Made by a program: the position numbers and the translations under genes. The notes under the pieces are model-generated. The model made no database searches. It was not told where the DNA came from and worked only from the letters and a program-made list of their open reading frames with translations. From Chryseobacterium sp. POL2 (lineage in GTDB: Bacteria; Bacteroidota; Bacteroidia; Flavobacteriales; Weeksellaceae): DNA of 64,000 bases. How positions within the stretch are numbered: the first letter of the stretch is position 1; the number at the start of each line of letters is the position of its first letter. Shown one piece after another: positions 35,849 to 45,509 of the stretch. The DNA lies in contig NZ_CP049298.1 of assembly GCF_011058315.1 (NCBI RefSeq), positions 372,001 through 436,000 on the forward strand, in the 5' to 3' direction.

Positions 35849-36184
35849 TTAGATTTGTGAGTTTTTGGTTATTTGATTAACCGATTCTGTCAGCTCATTC
35901 CAAGTCGATTGTAGTTCCTTTAGGAATAGGCTTCCTTTTTCTGTTATTTGATAATATTTTCGTGGGGGACCACTTGTGGATTCTTCCCAACGATAAGTAA
36001 GGAATTCAGCATTTTTTAGTCTTGTCAGAAGCGGGTAGAGTGTACCTTCCACCACGTCCAACTTTCCTTTTTTCAGTTCGTCCATAAGATCAGAAACATA
36101 CATTTCGCGACTTTGGATCAAACTTAAAATACAGAATTCCAGAATTCCTTTACGCATTTGCGCTTTTGTATTCTCTGTATTCAT
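35849..36184 (-). CDS. PadR family transcriptional regulator
   Basis: 111 residues. Winged HTH of the PadR family: LEFCILSLIQSREMYVSDLMDELKKG, VVEGTLYPLLTRLKNAEFLTYRWEE, GPPRKYYQITEKG, with a short C-terminal dimerisation helix. Small PadR-s1 type. Very likely represses its own operon with the PspC gene. The upstream region is long (386 bp). Confidence 0.94.
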   Translation of the reverse strand: MNTENTKAQMRKGILEFCILSLIQSREMYVSDLMDELKKGKLDVVEGTLYPLLTRLKNAEFLTYRWEESTSGPPRKYYQITEKGSLFLKELQSTWNELTESVNQITKNSQI

Positions 36185-36570
36185 TATTTTTTGGTATTTA
36201 ATAGATCAAATTCTCTTAAAAGTCAAATAGACTTTTCGCACTTTAAGTAATATTACATAGCAAAGATATGTATTTAGTTTGGTATTATGCAATACAAAGT
36301 AGTAAATAAATTTAAATATTATATTTAACTTATTGATTATCAGTGTTAAATATTTTAGAAGCCAGGAACCTGCTTTCGCTACTCGCTGTTACAAAGCCAA
36401 AATCCTAAGCCTTTACTTTTTGTAGCGAGCTCAGACACGCCGCTCAATCAGGGCTAGAAAAGACGTTACGAATTAAGAGTTAAGAGTTAGAGATTATAAC
36501 AGGTGATTTTGTAGCAGAGTGGTGGCCAAATAAGCTTTATAATTTTTATCTTTATTAAATATTAATTCCA
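36185..36570. other. Long intergenic region with a GC-richer, repeat-like block
   Basis: No gene seen. The block 36358-36455 is richer in GC than its surroundings and has fragments such as CTTTCGCTACTCGCTG, TTTTTGTAGCGAGC and CGCCGCTCAATCAGGGCTAG, in which TAGCGA and TCGCTA are inverted. It resembles a dispersed intergenic element of flavobacterial genomes; this is an impression without a search. The rest is AT-rich promoter DNA for PadR and the alkyltransferase-like gene. Confidence 0.4.
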
Positions 36571-36867
36571 ATGAACGAGCTTTTCAAAAATCAGGTTTAT
36601 GAAATTACAAAACTAATTCCCAAAGGTCGGGTCACCACCTATGGAAGCATTGCAAAAGCGATGGGCTTTCCGAATCATGCGCGCCAGGTTGGAAAAGTAA
36701 TGGGAAATTGTCCCAAAGATGTCCCTGCACATCGTGTGGTTGCAAGTTGTGGACATCTATCAGTTGTTGGGTTTAAAGAAATACTAGAAGGGGAAGATAT
36801 TCTCGTGGAAAATAACAGAGTTAAAAATTTCAAAAATCTATTTTGGAACCCTTTGGACGAGATCTGA
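36571..36867 (+). CDS. Alkyltransferase-like (ATL) protein, active Cys replaced by Ala
   Basis: 98 residues, matching the C-terminal domain of O6-alkylguanine-DNA methyltransferase: IPKGRVTTYGSIAKAMGFPNHARQVGKVM with the helix-turn-helix and Arg finger. The active-site PCHRVV reads PAHRVV, so it cannot take the alkyl group. ATL proteins bind O6-alkylguanine and flag it for nucleotide excision repair. Length is typical for ATL. Single gene. Confidence 0.9.
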   Translation: MNELFKNQVYEITKLIPKGRVTTYGSIAKAMGFPNHARQVGKVMGNCPKDVPAHRVVASCGHLSVVGFKEILEGEDILVENNRVKNFKNLFWNPLDEI

Positions 36868-37013
36868 GCATAGGTATTATATCCAAGTTTTCTAGCAAAA
36901 TATTGTTACTATTTCAAATAGCTTTTGGCGGTCAGCAACTTCCACAATCTAGAATTTCTTTAAGATTATTTTCGGGTATGCTTTAATGTATTTTACAGCA
37001 AATAATGATTACA

Positions 37014-37565
37014 TTAAGGATTTTCGGCCGTTGCATTTCTTGCCATTTCGGCTTCGTCAGGCATTTTAGCTAAAGTTTGATCTAATGTGAACAAGGATTC
37101 GTCCGTCGCTTGGTCACCTCCAGCGATATTCAGCTTATCAATAAGGTCCATTGCTAAACTTTCTTCTTCAATTTGCTCTTTTACAAACCATTGCAGAAAA
37201 TTCCATGTGGCCCAGTCTTTTTCTGCAAAAGCTAAATCGACTAATGCGTAGATTTTTTCTGTATTCTCCACTTCATGTTTGAAAACCAAATTGAAGCAGT
37301 CTGCCAGATTTTTAGGATCATTTCCTGGCGCAGGCAAAGCTTCTACTTTAGGCTTTCCACCACGGTTTAGGATATATTCCATGAATTTTATGGCATGGTT
37401 GCGTTCTTCTTGGGCATGACGAAAAAGGAAATTTCCAATGCCGTTATAGCCTTTATCCGTTGCCCAAATACCGTAGCTAAGATAGACATGAGATTGTAAA
37501 TCTTCTACATTCATTTGAGCGCTTAAGGCTTGTTCTAGTTTTGATGAAATTCTTTTTGTATCCAT
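37014..37565 (-). CDS. Bacterial non-haem ferritin
   Basis: 183 residues. Four-helix bundle with ferroxidase ligands: Glu in the first helix (QMNVEDLQSHVYL), FRHAQEERNHAIKFMEYI (Glu and His), and Glu residues in FKHEVENTEKIY and KEQIEEES. Stores iron as a 24-mer in the cytosol. C-terminal tail of about 20 residues beyond the bundle (TLAKMPDEAEMARNATAEN). Single gene. Confidence 0.93.
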   Translation of the reverse strand: MDTKRISSKLEQALSAQMNVEDLQSHVYLSYGIWATDKGYNGIGNFLFRHAQEERNHAIKFMEYILNRGGKPKVEALPAPGNDPKNLADCFNLVFKHEVENTEKIYALVDLAFAEKDWATWNFLQWFVKEQIEEESLAMDLIDKLNIAGGDQATDESLFTLDQTLAKMPDEAEMARNATAENP

Positions 37566-37726
37566 GATTTTGTTGTATTTATTGGTTTTTTAGTATCAAA
37601 AACGATTCCAGAAGTTGGACTCTTTTATGTCTTATTTATGATTACAATATTTTTCAGTTTTATAAAAACAAATTTTTTATTAATATAGATAATGGATACC
37701 TATATTCTTTTTAATGCCATAAATTC

Positions 37727-38752
37727 TTATAGCGCATATTTGAGACTTTTTTTCGGCTTGTTGTTTTTATGATTAATGCTTTTCCAAATCAACACACCAA
37801 TGCCAATTGCTAATCCTGCAGAAATAATATTGTTGCTTGTTTTTGAAGGAACGGGAAAACTAGTTTCTCCATATATTTGATGGGGTTCTCCCGACGCCTG
37901 CAAGATATTTCCTGATGTATCTTCGGAATGGTCATTTTTCATCATCATTCTTAAAGCAGTTGTGGCAATATTGCTGATGCTGTGCGGAAAAAGCCCATAA
38001 ATAGTTTTTAAAGCATAAGACATAAGCCCTGGAAATTTATCATTTTGAGGCTTTTTTGTCAGCTCATAAATGACTTTTGCAGTGTCTTTGGGGTCGGCAG
38101 CAAAAGGTGGAATTTTAAAATCTAAACCTGAATATTTCGCAGAATGCATATTTCCTGTTGATTGTTGAATTTGAGGATAAATATTACAAATATGGATGTT
38201 TTTTTCATTACTGTATTCACTTTGTAAACCGCTCATCAAACCTTTTATTCCGAATTTTGTGGCGGAATAAACCGAGCTGTAAGGCGCTGGCATGTAACCA
38301 CCAATAGAAACGTTATTAATAAGAATACCTTGTTTTTGTTCTTTAAAAACGGGCAAAATATAATATGCCCCGAGCATATATCCCATAAGATTGGTCTTGA
38401 TGACTTGCTCATTAATTTCTAAAGGAATTTCCTCAAATTTTCCACTCGCCATAACGCCAGCATTATTAACCCAAATGTCTATTTTCCCAAATTCATCTAG
38501 TCCCACTTGTACCAATGTTTTAACCTCTTTTGCAATGGACATATCTGTGGATTTAACAATTACTTTTGCACCTAGCCTTCGACATTCTTCAGCCGCTTTT
38601 TCTAAAGCAGGAAGTCCTCGCGAGGCAAGTATCAAATTGTAGCCTTTTTTTGCAAATAGTTGCGCTGTAGCCAAGCCTACACCACTAGAAGCTCCAGTGA
38701 TAACCGCTGTTTTGCTAATGTGGGCTTGGTTGTTTGTAAGATTGTTTTCCAT
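37727..38752 (-). CDS. SDR family oxidoreductase with C-terminal membrane anchor
   Basis: 341 residues. Classical short-chain dehydrogenase: cofactor loop TGASSGVG, NNAGVM, catalytic Ser region and YSATK (Tyr/Lys pair). About 80 residues longer than the core, with a final hydrophobic helix IISAGLAIGIGVLIWKSI and a basic tail, so it is likely membrane-bound. Substrate not predictable. Confidence 0.9.
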   Translation of the reverse strand: MENNLTNNQAHISKTAVITGASSGVGLATAQLFAKKGYNLILASRGLPALEKAAEECRRLGAKVIVKSTDMSIAKEVKTLVQVGLDEFGKIDIWVNNAGVMASGKFEEIPLEINEQVIKTNLMGYMLGAYYILPVFKEQKQGILINNVSIGGYMPAPYSSVYSATKFGIKGLMSGLQSEYSNEKNIHICNIYPQIQQSTGNMHSAKYSGLDFKIPPFAADPKDTAKVIYELTKKPQNDKFPGLMSYALKTIYGLFPHSISNIATTALRMMMKNDHSEDTSGNILQASGEPHQIYGETSFPVPSKTSNNIISAGLAIGIGVLIWKSINHKNNKPKKSLKYAL

Positions 38753-39033
38753 TTTTTATTGTGTATTAATTGATTGTTTCCTCAATGATGTTTTTGAATT
38801 AAAACAAGTATTATGCCTTAAATAATATCAAGAATATAGATAAATTCTTTTATTTTTCTGAAAACACTTATTATAGGCGGTTTAAAGTGAATTAAATAAA
38901 ATTAAGGTAAATGCTATCACTTGAATCTTTATGTTTGGCTTAGTTTTCGATATTTACCTCAAAATCATCAAGAATATAGAAGATAAAATTAAAAATTCTA
39001 AGATGAATTTCTAATCTTCAAATACAGAATATT

Positions 39034-39582
39034 ATGAAACGAAAAAATCTTAAATATCCGCTTGCTGCTTTGGTAGGATTTGGATTGATGTATGGATTAT
39101 TGGCTTGTTCCAGCAATAACAAAATGAGTTCTAAAGTGAAAGTTGTACAAAACTTTGATTCAGAAAAATACTTGGGGCAATGGTACGAAATCGCAAGACT
39201 GGATTTTAAATATGAAAAAGATCTCAAAAATGTTACCGCAAATTATTCTAAACGAGAAGATGGCAAAATAAAAGTCGTCAACAAAGGTTACAATTATGTG
39301 AAAAACAAATGGGAAGAAGCCACGGGAAAAGCAAAATTTGCAGATTCTGAAAAATCCGCAGCTCTGAAAGTCTCTTTTTTTGGACCATTTTACTCAGAAT
39401 ATAATGTGGTAATGTTGGATCCAGATTACCAATCGGCTTTAGTGTTTGGAGAAAGCACCGACTATATTTGGATGCTGTCCCGAAGCAAAAATCTTCCAGA
39501 AACCACCAAACAAGCCTATTTAGAATTTGCCAAAAAACATGGTTACGACGTGAGCAAACTGGTGTGGACTAAGCAAGATTAA
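39034..39582 (+). CDS. Lipocalin family lipoprotein (Blc-like)
   Basis: 182 residues. Lipobox LLACSSN after a short signal peptide; the lipocalin signature EKYLGQWYEIARLDFKYEKD (GxW) lies at the start of the barrel and MLSRSKN near the end gives the conserved Arg. Bacterial Blc proteins bind lysophospholipids in the outer membrane under stress. Length is typical. It lies 87 bp before the DAO gene on the same strand. Confidence 0.93.
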   Translation: MKRKNLKYPLAALVGFGLMYGLLACSSNNKMSSKVKVVQNFDSEKYLGQWYEIARLDFKYEKDLKNVTANYSKREDGKIKVVNKGYNYVKNKWEEATGKAKFADSEKSAALKVSFFGPFYSEYNVVMLDPDYQSALVFGESTDYIWMLSRSKNLPETTKQAYLEFAKKHGYDVSKLVWTKQD

Positions 39583-39669
39583 TAAAAATATCATTTTTTA
39601 GGACCTGTCGCGAATTTTGATGGGACTTTTTTTCTTTCTAAATCAAAATTTTTAATATAAACAACAGGT

Positions 39670-40875
39670 ATGGATTTAAAATCTAATGAAGCATTTTGGC
39701 TGGTGAAAAATGGAATCATCCATTCTTATCCCTCACTTCACGAGGATAAATCTTGTGATGTTTTGATAATAGGAGGTGGAATAACAGGAAGTCTTATGGC
39801 GCACCAATGCATCAAAGATGGTTATCAAACAATATTGATTGACAAACGGGAAATTGCACACGGAAGTTCTTCTGCTACCACATCTATGCTTCAATATGAA
39901 ATTGATATTCCGCTGTATCAACTTTCGGAAATAATGGGCGGAAAATCGGCGGTCAATTGCTACAAAGCTTGCGCAGAATCGATCGATTTGTTGCAAAATA
40001 TTTGTCAGGAAATTCATTCTAAAGCAGGTTTTAGAAAGAAGAAATCTCTGTATTTTGCGGCGTTCAAAAAAGATAAACAATGGCTTAAGAAAGAATTTGA
40101 AGCTCGAAAGAAAGCTGGTTTTTCTGTAAAGTGGTTAGACGAGAAAGAAATCGACAAACGATTTAAAATACCAACTTCCCACGGCGGAATTCTCTCCGAG
40201 CAGGGGGGAAGTGTGGATGCTTTTCAACTGGTGCATGAGCTTTTGGATTATAATCTTAAAAAAGGTTTAGAAGTTTATGACAAAACAGAAATGATTGCTA
40301 TACAATCAATAAAGAAAAAAACTCATATAAAATTAAATACGGGAGCAAATATCATTGCTAAGAAAGTGGTTTTTTGTACAGGCTATGAAAGTACCAATTT
40401 GATTAAAGAAAAATTTGTGAATCTGTTGAGTACTTATGCAATTATTTCCGAGGTGGATGAAGAATTAACCAAAGCTTACCAAGATCTTCTTATCTGGAAT
40501 ACTGCAAATCCGTATTTGTATTTGCGCACGACGGACGATCACCGAATGCTGATAGGTGGCGAAGATGAAGACTTTTACAATCCTCAATTAAGAGATCAGC
40601 TACTAAACAAAAAAGCTAAAATTCTGAATAAAAAGTTTCATAAAAACTTTCCGTCTTTTATTTTTAGGGAAGATTTCGCATGGTCTGGAACTTTTGGTTC
40701 CACCAAAGATGGACTGCCTTATATTGGAACTCACAAGGATTATAAAAATGCCTATTTTGTTTTAGGATTTGGTGGGAATGGCATCACTTTTTCGGTAGTG
40801 GGAATGGAAATGCTATCCTATTGGCTAAAAAATAAAAAACATCCTTTAGCGACCTATTTTGCTTTTGGAAGATAA
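39670..40875 (+). CDS. FAD-dependent oxidoreductase (DAO family)
   Basis: 401 residues. Rossmann FAD site DVLIIGGGITGSLMAHQC near residue 30, then GSSSATTSMLQYEIDIPL, and the C-terminal FAD contact SGTFGSTKDGLPYIGTH with GFGGNGITFS. Related to gamma-glutamylputrescine oxidase and to DAO-Rieske proteins, but no C-terminal Rieske domain follows. It oxidises an amine or amino acid; substrate unknown. Probably expressed with the lipocalin gene. Confidence 0.9.
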   Translation: MDLKSNEAFWLVKNGIIHSYPSLHEDKSCDVLIIGGGITGSLMAHQCIKDGYQTILIDKREIAHGSSSATTSMLQYEIDIPLYQLSEIMGGKSAVNCYKACAESIDLLQNICQEIHSKAGFRKKKSLYFAAFKKDKQWLKKEFEARKKAGFSVKWLDEKEIDKRFKIPTSHGGILSEQGGSVDAFQLVHELLDYNLKKGLEVYDKTEMIAIQSIKKKTHIKLNTGANIIAKKVVFCTGYESTNLIKEKFVNLLSTYAIISEVDEELTKAYQDLLIWNTANPYLYLRTTDDHRMLIGGEDEDFYNPQLRDQLLNKKAKILNKKFHKNFPSFIFREDFAWSGTFGSTKDGLPYIGTHKDYKNAYFVLGFGGNGITFSVVGMEMLSYWLKNKKHPLATYFAFGR

Positions 40876-41198
40876 AAATAAACTTGTTTTGTTGTGTTTC
40901 GGATTTCATTTTTATCTAAATTTATTTTATTGATGAAATAGATTATAGTTGGTGAAAAGAACGTTAATAAAAAAGTTAATTAACTATTTTAAATTAAATA
41001 AGAAAGGGAAATGAATGTATTTTCCTTGTATAATTTTTTTAGAATTTAGTGATGTCTTTAAGTATATTGATGATGTTTAATTTTTAGATTATTTTCCTAA
41101 GATGTTAATTTTTTTATCATAAGAAACATTGTCTTGAAAGCTTAAATTATTTTGTCATCAAACAAATATATCGTAATATTGCGATACGAAATTAATCT
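40876..41198. other. Intergenic region upstream of the arsenic operon
   Basis: 323 bp, AT-rich, no gene seen except the arsR promoter and operator at its right end. It marks the left border of the arsenic island. Confidence 0.5.
41151..41186 (+). promoter_or_regulatory. arsR promoter and ArsR-type operator
   Basis: TTTG at 41151-41154 (-33), 19 bp, then TAATATTG at 41174-41181 (-7). The -7 lies inside the imperfect palindrome TATCGTAATATTGCGATA (41169-41186), so a bound repressor would block the polymerase. The ATG is 13 bp downstream. Confidence 0.75.
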
Positions 41199-41528
41199 AT
41201 GGGAACTACAAAATCAGAAATGTTTACAGACGAACAAAATAGATTAGCACTCATGTTCAAAGTATTTGGAAATCCGGCACGTATTGCTATTTTACAATAC
41301 ATTATCAATCAGAAAGCGTGTATTTGCAATGATTTGGTTGATGAATTAGGCTTGGCACAAGCAACGATTTCTCAGCATTTAAAGGAGCTCAAAACACTTG
41401 GAATTATTAAAGGTACTATCGAAGGAAAGTCTGTTTGCTATTGTATTGATGAAAAAGTTTGGAATGATGTTCAAAACGATTTGATTGCATTTTTCAAACA
41501 AGATGTTCACATTCAACAATGCTGTTAA
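41199..41528 (+). CDS. arsR: ArsR family arsenic-responsive repressor
   Basis: 109 residues. Winged HTH with the thiol motif KACICNDLVDELGLAQATISQHLKEL (C-x-C at the metal-binding helix) and a terminal Cys pair (QQCC). Such repressors leave DNA when trivalent arsenic or antimony binds. Palindromes with the same core (ATCGTAATATT) lie both before and after the gene. First gene of the ars operon. Confidence 0.94.
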   Translation: MGTTKSEMFTDEQNRLALMFKVFGNPARIAILQYIINQKACICNDLVDELGLAQATISQHLKELKTLGIIKGTIEGKSVCYCIDEKVWNDVQNDLIAFFKQDVHIQQCC

Positions 41529-41550
41529 GACTTTTTTTATATTAATTATC

Positions 41551-41566
41551 ATCGTAATATTACGAT
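41551..41566 (+). promoter_or_regulatory. Second ArsR-type operator (perfect palindrome)
   Basis: ATCGTAATATTACGAT, a perfect 16-bp palindrome between arsR and the DUF6428 gene, sharing its core with the site upstream of arsR. It suggests a second regulated promoter for the resistance genes. Confidence 0.75.
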
Positions 41567-41622
41567 AATGGTAAAAGTAAATAAATATTAATCATAACAA
41601 GTTAAATTATAAATAATAAGCT

Positions 41623-42087
41623 ATGACACTTGAACAAATTAAAGAAATTCTACCAACATTAGAGAATGTTGAATTTCAATTAGAAAATGGGACTTTTGTT
41701 CCCGAACACTTTCACGTAACAGAAGTTGGTCAAATTACAAAAAACTTTATCGATTGTGGTGGAACCATTCGGAACGAAAAAGTAGTTAACTTTCAGTTAT
41801 GGAATGCAGATGATTACGAACATCGTCTAAAACCAGGTAAACTATTAAACATCATTCAATTATCCGAGGAAAAATTAGGTATTGAAAATGCTGAAATTGA
41901 AGTAGAGTATCAAGCCGAAACGATTGGAAAATTTGATTTAGATTTTAACGGAAAATCTTTTGTTTTAAAAAACAAAACAACGGCATGTTTAGCAGAAGAT
42001 GCGTGTGGAATTCCTAGCCAAAAACAAAAAGTGAATTTGTCGGAACTAAACAATACTTGTTGTACACCTAATTCGGGTTGTTGCTAA
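41623..42087 (+). CDS. DUF6428 family protein of the arsenic operon
   Basis: 154 residues, cytosolic, with a Cys-rich end (ACLAEDACGIP and NTCCTPNSGCC). The family is found in Bacteroidota ars operons next to arsR. Biochemistry unknown; the cysteines suggest binding of arsenite or a transfer role to the exporter, which is inference. It lies 32 bp before arsO. Confidence 0.82.
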   Translation: MTLEQIKEILPTLENVEFQLENGTFVPEHFHVTEVGQITKNFIDCGGTIRNEKVVNFQLWNADDYEHRLKPGKLLNIIQLSEEKLGIENAEIEVEYQAETIGKFDLDFNGKSFVLKNKTTACLAEDACGIPSQKQKVNLSELNNTCCTPNSGCC

Positions 42088-42119
42088 GAATGTAAAATAA
42101 ATCAATAAAAATCAACGAA

Positions 42120-43190
42120 ATGGAGGATATTTTTGATGTTATTGTTATTGGTGGCGGTCAAAGTGCATTGGCGTGTGGCTATTATCTACGACGTGCAAAA
42201 TTGAATTATCTTATTTTAGATAAACAAAATACTCCTGGAGGCGCTTGGCTTCATGCTTGGGATAGTTTAACGCTTTTTTCTCCAGCAGATTACAGCTCGT
42301 TGCCTGGATGGATAATGCCAAAAACAGAACATAAATTTCCACAGAAACAACAGGTTATAGATTATTTAGAACAGTACGAAAAGCATTATCAACTTCATAT
42401 CAAACGGAATAGTGAAGTTATTGAAATTAAAAAAGTTGATGGTATTTTTTACGTTCATACGCGCCAAAGTTTCTTTAAAACCAAAGCTGTTATTTCTGCA
42501 ACTGGAACGTGGGGGAATCCTTTTATTCCCCATACAAAAGGAATAGAAAAATACAAGGGAATTCAAATTCATTCTAGTAACTATAAAAATCCAGAGAAAT
42601 TTAACGGCTTAAAAACCCTAGTTGTTGGAGAAGGTAATTCGGGTGCTCAAATTGTCGCTGAAGTTTCAAAAATTACATCAGTAAAATGGGCAACAAAAAA
42701 AGCTCCTGATTTTTTACCAGATGAAGTAGATGGATATTATCTTTTTAAAGTAGCTAATGCAAAATATAAAGCAGAATTAGAGGGCAAAGTCTTTGACGCT
42801 TCACAGTATAGTTTAGGTAGTGTTGTAATGGTTCCACCTGTAAAAGAAGCTCGTGAAAGAGGAGCTTTAATTTCCAATGGCTCATTCCTCGAATTATACG
42901 AAAAAGGAGTGATTTGGAATGATGGCAATCAAGAAGAATTTGATGCTATTATTTGGTGCACAGGCTTTGGTTACGATACTTCTTTCCTAAAATCCTTAGT
43001 AAAAACAGATGAGAAAGGAGCGGCTAAAACCAATGAAACCAAATCTTTAGAAGTTGAAGGCTTGTGGTTTGTTGGGTATGGGAATTGGTCGGGTTACGCT
43101 TCCGCAACGTTAATAGGTGTGAACAGGACTGCAAAACAAACAGTTATAGAAATTGAAGATTTTTTGTCTAAGCATTTCGAAATCAATTAG
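42120..43190 (+). CDS. arsO: ArsO-type flavin monooxygenase
   Basis: 356 residues. FAD loop VIGGGQSALACGYYLRRAKL at the N-terminus, NADPH loop VVGEGNSGAQIVAEVS near residue 165, and the C-terminal VGYGNWSGYASATL typical of ArsO/trimethylamine-monooxygenase-like proteins of ars operons. The precise reaction in arsenic metabolism is not settled. The stop lies 4 bp before the start of the arsC-like gene. Confidence 0.88.
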   Translation: MEDIFDVIVIGGGQSALACGYYLRRAKLNYLILDKQNTPGGAWLHAWDSLTLFSPADYSSLPGWIMPKTEHKFPQKQQVIDYLEQYEKHYQLHIKRNSEVIEIKKVDGIFYVHTRQSFFKTKAVISATGTWGNPFIPHTKGIEKYKGIQIHSSNYKNPEKFNGLKTLVVGEGNSGAQIVAEVSKITSVKWATKKAPDFLPDEVDGYYLFKVANAKYKAELEGKVFDASQYSLGSVVMVPPVKEARERGALISNGSFLELYEKGVIWNDGNQEEFDAIIWCTGFGYDTSFLKSLVKTDEKGAAKTNETKSLEVEGLWFVGYGNWSGYASATLIGVNRTAKQTVIEIEDFLSKHFEIN

Positions 43191-43194
43191 ATCT

Positions 43195-43806
43195 ATGTAC
43201 CCAGCGATAAAAAAAACAGTAGAAAGTTTTCATTTATTAAAAATTAACGAAGACCGAAAAATTCTACTAGAGCCATTGATAGATTTTATTCAAAATAAAA
43301 TAAATGAAAAACAGCAAATAAATCTCAATTTCATTTGCACCCACAATTCGCGTAGAAGCCATTTTGCACAAATTTGGGCTCAAGTTTCAGCCGCACATTT
43401 TAATATATACAATGTAAATTGTTATTCGGGTGGTACAGAAGAAACGGCTTTATTTCCAAAAATCGTAGAAACATTAAGTCAGCAAGGTTTTCAAATTCTA
43501 AAAATAGCGGAAAGTAACAATCCAATTTATGCTATTAAGTTTGATGAAAATGCGCGGCCTATTATTGGTTTTTCTAAAAAATATGATAGTCTTTACAATC
43601 CAGTTTCAAAATTTGCAGCCATTCTGACTTGTTCACATGCAGACAAGGAATGCCCTTTTGTAGCAGGTGCAGAAAAAAGAATTCCCATAACTTTTGAAGA
43701 TCCTAAAATTGCAGATAATACCCCTGAACAAGATAAAGTTTACACAGAACGAAGTTGGCAAATCGCCACAGAAATGTTTTATGTCTTTTCAAAAATCAAT
43801 AAATAA
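43195..43806 (+). CDS. Low-molecular-weight phosphatase-type arsenate reductase
   Basis: 203 residues from [15 protein letters not shown] (43195); an earlier ATG would overlap arsO. The P-loop is [16 protein letters not shown] (C-x5-R-S), and later cysteines [13 protein letters not shown] supply the redox relay as in thioredoxin-coupled ArsC. It reduces arsenate to arsenite for export. It lies 2 bp before the exporter gene. Confidence 0.9.
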   Translation: MYPAIKKTVESFHLLKINEDRKILLEPLIDFIQNKINEKQQINLNFICTHNSRRSHFAQIWAQVSAAHFNIYNVNCYSGGTEETALFPKIVETLSQQGFQILKIAESNNPIYAIKFDENARPIIGFSKKYDSLYNPVSKFAAILTCSHADKECPFVAGAEKRIPITFEDPKIADNTPEQDKVYTERSWQIATEMFYVFSKINK

Positions 43807-43808
43807 AA

Positions 43809-44837
43809 ATGCAACCAAAATTAAAATTCTTAGACCGATACCTTACTCTCTGGATATTCCTTGCAATGGCATTAGGAATTGGTTTAGGCGTTATTTTTCC
43901 GAATAGTTCAAATTTTACCAATGCTTTATCCGTAGGCACAACAAATATTCCGTTAGCAATTGGACTTATTTTAATGATGTATCCGCCTTTAGCAAAAGTC
44001 GATTATTCTTTGCTTCCAACTGCATTTAAGGACAAAAAAGTGATTGGGATATCCTTGTTACTCAATTGGATTATTGGGCCAATCTTGATGTTTGTTTTGG
44101 CAATTATTTTCTTACAAAACGAACCTGATTATATGATTGGTTTAATTCTGATAGGATTAGCAAGATGTATCGCAATGGTTATTGTTTGGAGTGATCTGGC
44201 CAAAGCAAATAGAGAATACACAGCGATGTTGGTAGCATTAAACTCTATTTTTCAAGTATTATCGTACAGTTTTTTCGTATGGCTTTTTATCAATGTGTTA
44301 CCAAACAAATTAGGATTAGCCACCTTTAATGTCAGCGTTTCTATGAAAGACGTTACAGAAAGTGTTGTCATATATTTAGGAATTCCATTTTTAGCAGGCT
44401 TTTTAAGTCGCTATTTTTTAATGAAATTTAAAGGTAAAGAATGGTATCATCACAAATTTATTCCTGCTATTTCTCCAATAACATTATATGCATTATTATT
44501 TACAATTGTATTAATGTTTAGTTTAAAAGGAGATCAAATTTTAGAATTACCAATGGATGTTTTAAAAATTGCAATACCTTTAATTATCTACTTTGTATTG
44601 ATGTTTTTTGTGAGTTTCTTTCTTAATAAATCTGTAAAGATTCCTTATGATAAAAACGCATCTATCGCATTTACTGCCACTGGTAATAATTTCGAGTTAG
44701 CTATTGCTGTTTCTATTGCTGTTTTTGGACTTCATTCTCCTCAAGCATTTGTTGGTGTTATTGGTCCTTTGGTAGAAGTTCCTGTTTTGATTCTATTGGT
44801 AAAAGCAAGTTTATGGTTGAAAAAGAAATATTATTAA
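43809..44837 (+). CDS. Arsenite efflux transporter, ACR3 family
   Basis: 342 residues, ten membrane helices. The signature [20 protein letters not shown] holds the essential Cys of ACR3, and [20 protein letters not shown] is the second conserved block. Exports arsenite across the inner membrane using the proton gradient. Last gene of the ars operon. Confidence 0.95.
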   Translation: MQPKLKFLDRYLTLWIFLAMALGIGLGVIFPNSSNFTNALSVGTTNIPLAIGLILMMYPPLAKVDYSLLPTAFKDKKVIGISLLLNWIIGPILMFVLAIIFLQNEPDYMIGLILIGLARCIAMVIVWSDLAKANREYTAMLVALNSIFQVLSYSFFVWLFINVLPNKLGLATFNVSVSMKDVTESVVIYLGIPFLAGFLSRYFLMKFKGKEWYHHKFIPAISPITLYALLFTIVLMFSLKGDQILELPMDVLKIAIPLIIYFVLMFFVSFFLNKSVKIPYDKNASIAFTATGNNFELAIAVSIAVFGLHSPQAFVGVIGPLVEVPVLILLVKASLWLKKKYY

Positions 44838-44964
44838 GCTCAAAATCACTCATATGATGGGTGATGATATTCTGTTTTGATTTAACTGCTGCATTATTTT
44901 CTTACTCAGTTTGTTGATGTTTTTTTATAATCTTTATCTTAAAAACAGGTTATAAATATAAAAT

Positions 44965-45216
44965 TTAAAGAAAGGATTTGCGATATTCCAATGGCGTTAC
45001 TTGAGTTTTGGATTTGAATAGCTTATTAAAAGACTGCGAATGTTCAAAACCCAATTCGTAGGCTATTTCACTTACGGACAAATCTGTTGTAGATAGCTTT
45101 TCTTTAGCTATTTCAATAATCTTTTTATGAATATGTTGTTGCGTATTTTTACAAGATAATAAAAAGAATCCATTTGACAGGATTAACACAAAAGTTGTTT
45201 TGAAATTTAATGCCAT
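44965..45216 (-). pseudogene. AraC C-terminal fragment fused to a lipoprotein signal
   Basis: 83 codons. Residues 24-83 (KNTQQHIHKKIIEIAKEKLS, SVSEIAYELGFEHSQSFNKL, FKSKTQVTPLEYRKSF) are the second half of an AraC DNA-binding domain, lacking its first HTH. The first 22 residues read as a lipoprotein signal (FVLILSNGFFLLSC). Such a fusion makes no functional sense and is best explained by a deletion joining two genes. Confidence 0.65.
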
Positions 45217-45509
45217 TTTACGTTTTTTAAGATTGATAAAATAGTTTCTGTACGAGCTATTAATATAGCAGGAACAATACCAATCGTACTAAATTATTTA
45301 AACACTTTTTCAATTTCAAAATCGATGATTTTTTTTGTATAAGAGTGTAAAAGTAATTTTTACAAAAGCTTTATTAATTTCAAAATAATGAATAACATTT
45401 CACTGCATTACAAAAAATTGGAAAATATCAGTAGCGAAAGGAATAGGGTATTGCAGAACTTGTGATTACTCCTGAATTTTGTTAATTAAGGTTTACAAAG
45501 ATTTTTTTA
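45217..45509. other. Intergenic region without a gene
   Basis: 293 bp AT-rich DNA between the AraC fragment and a secreted hypothetical protein. No RNA, repeat or reading frame that I can support. Confidence 0.4.

Noticed and set aside
36358-36455. GC-richer intergenic block as a remnant gene
   Set aside because: Stops in all frames and palindromic fragments suit a dispersed repeat better than a decayed gene.
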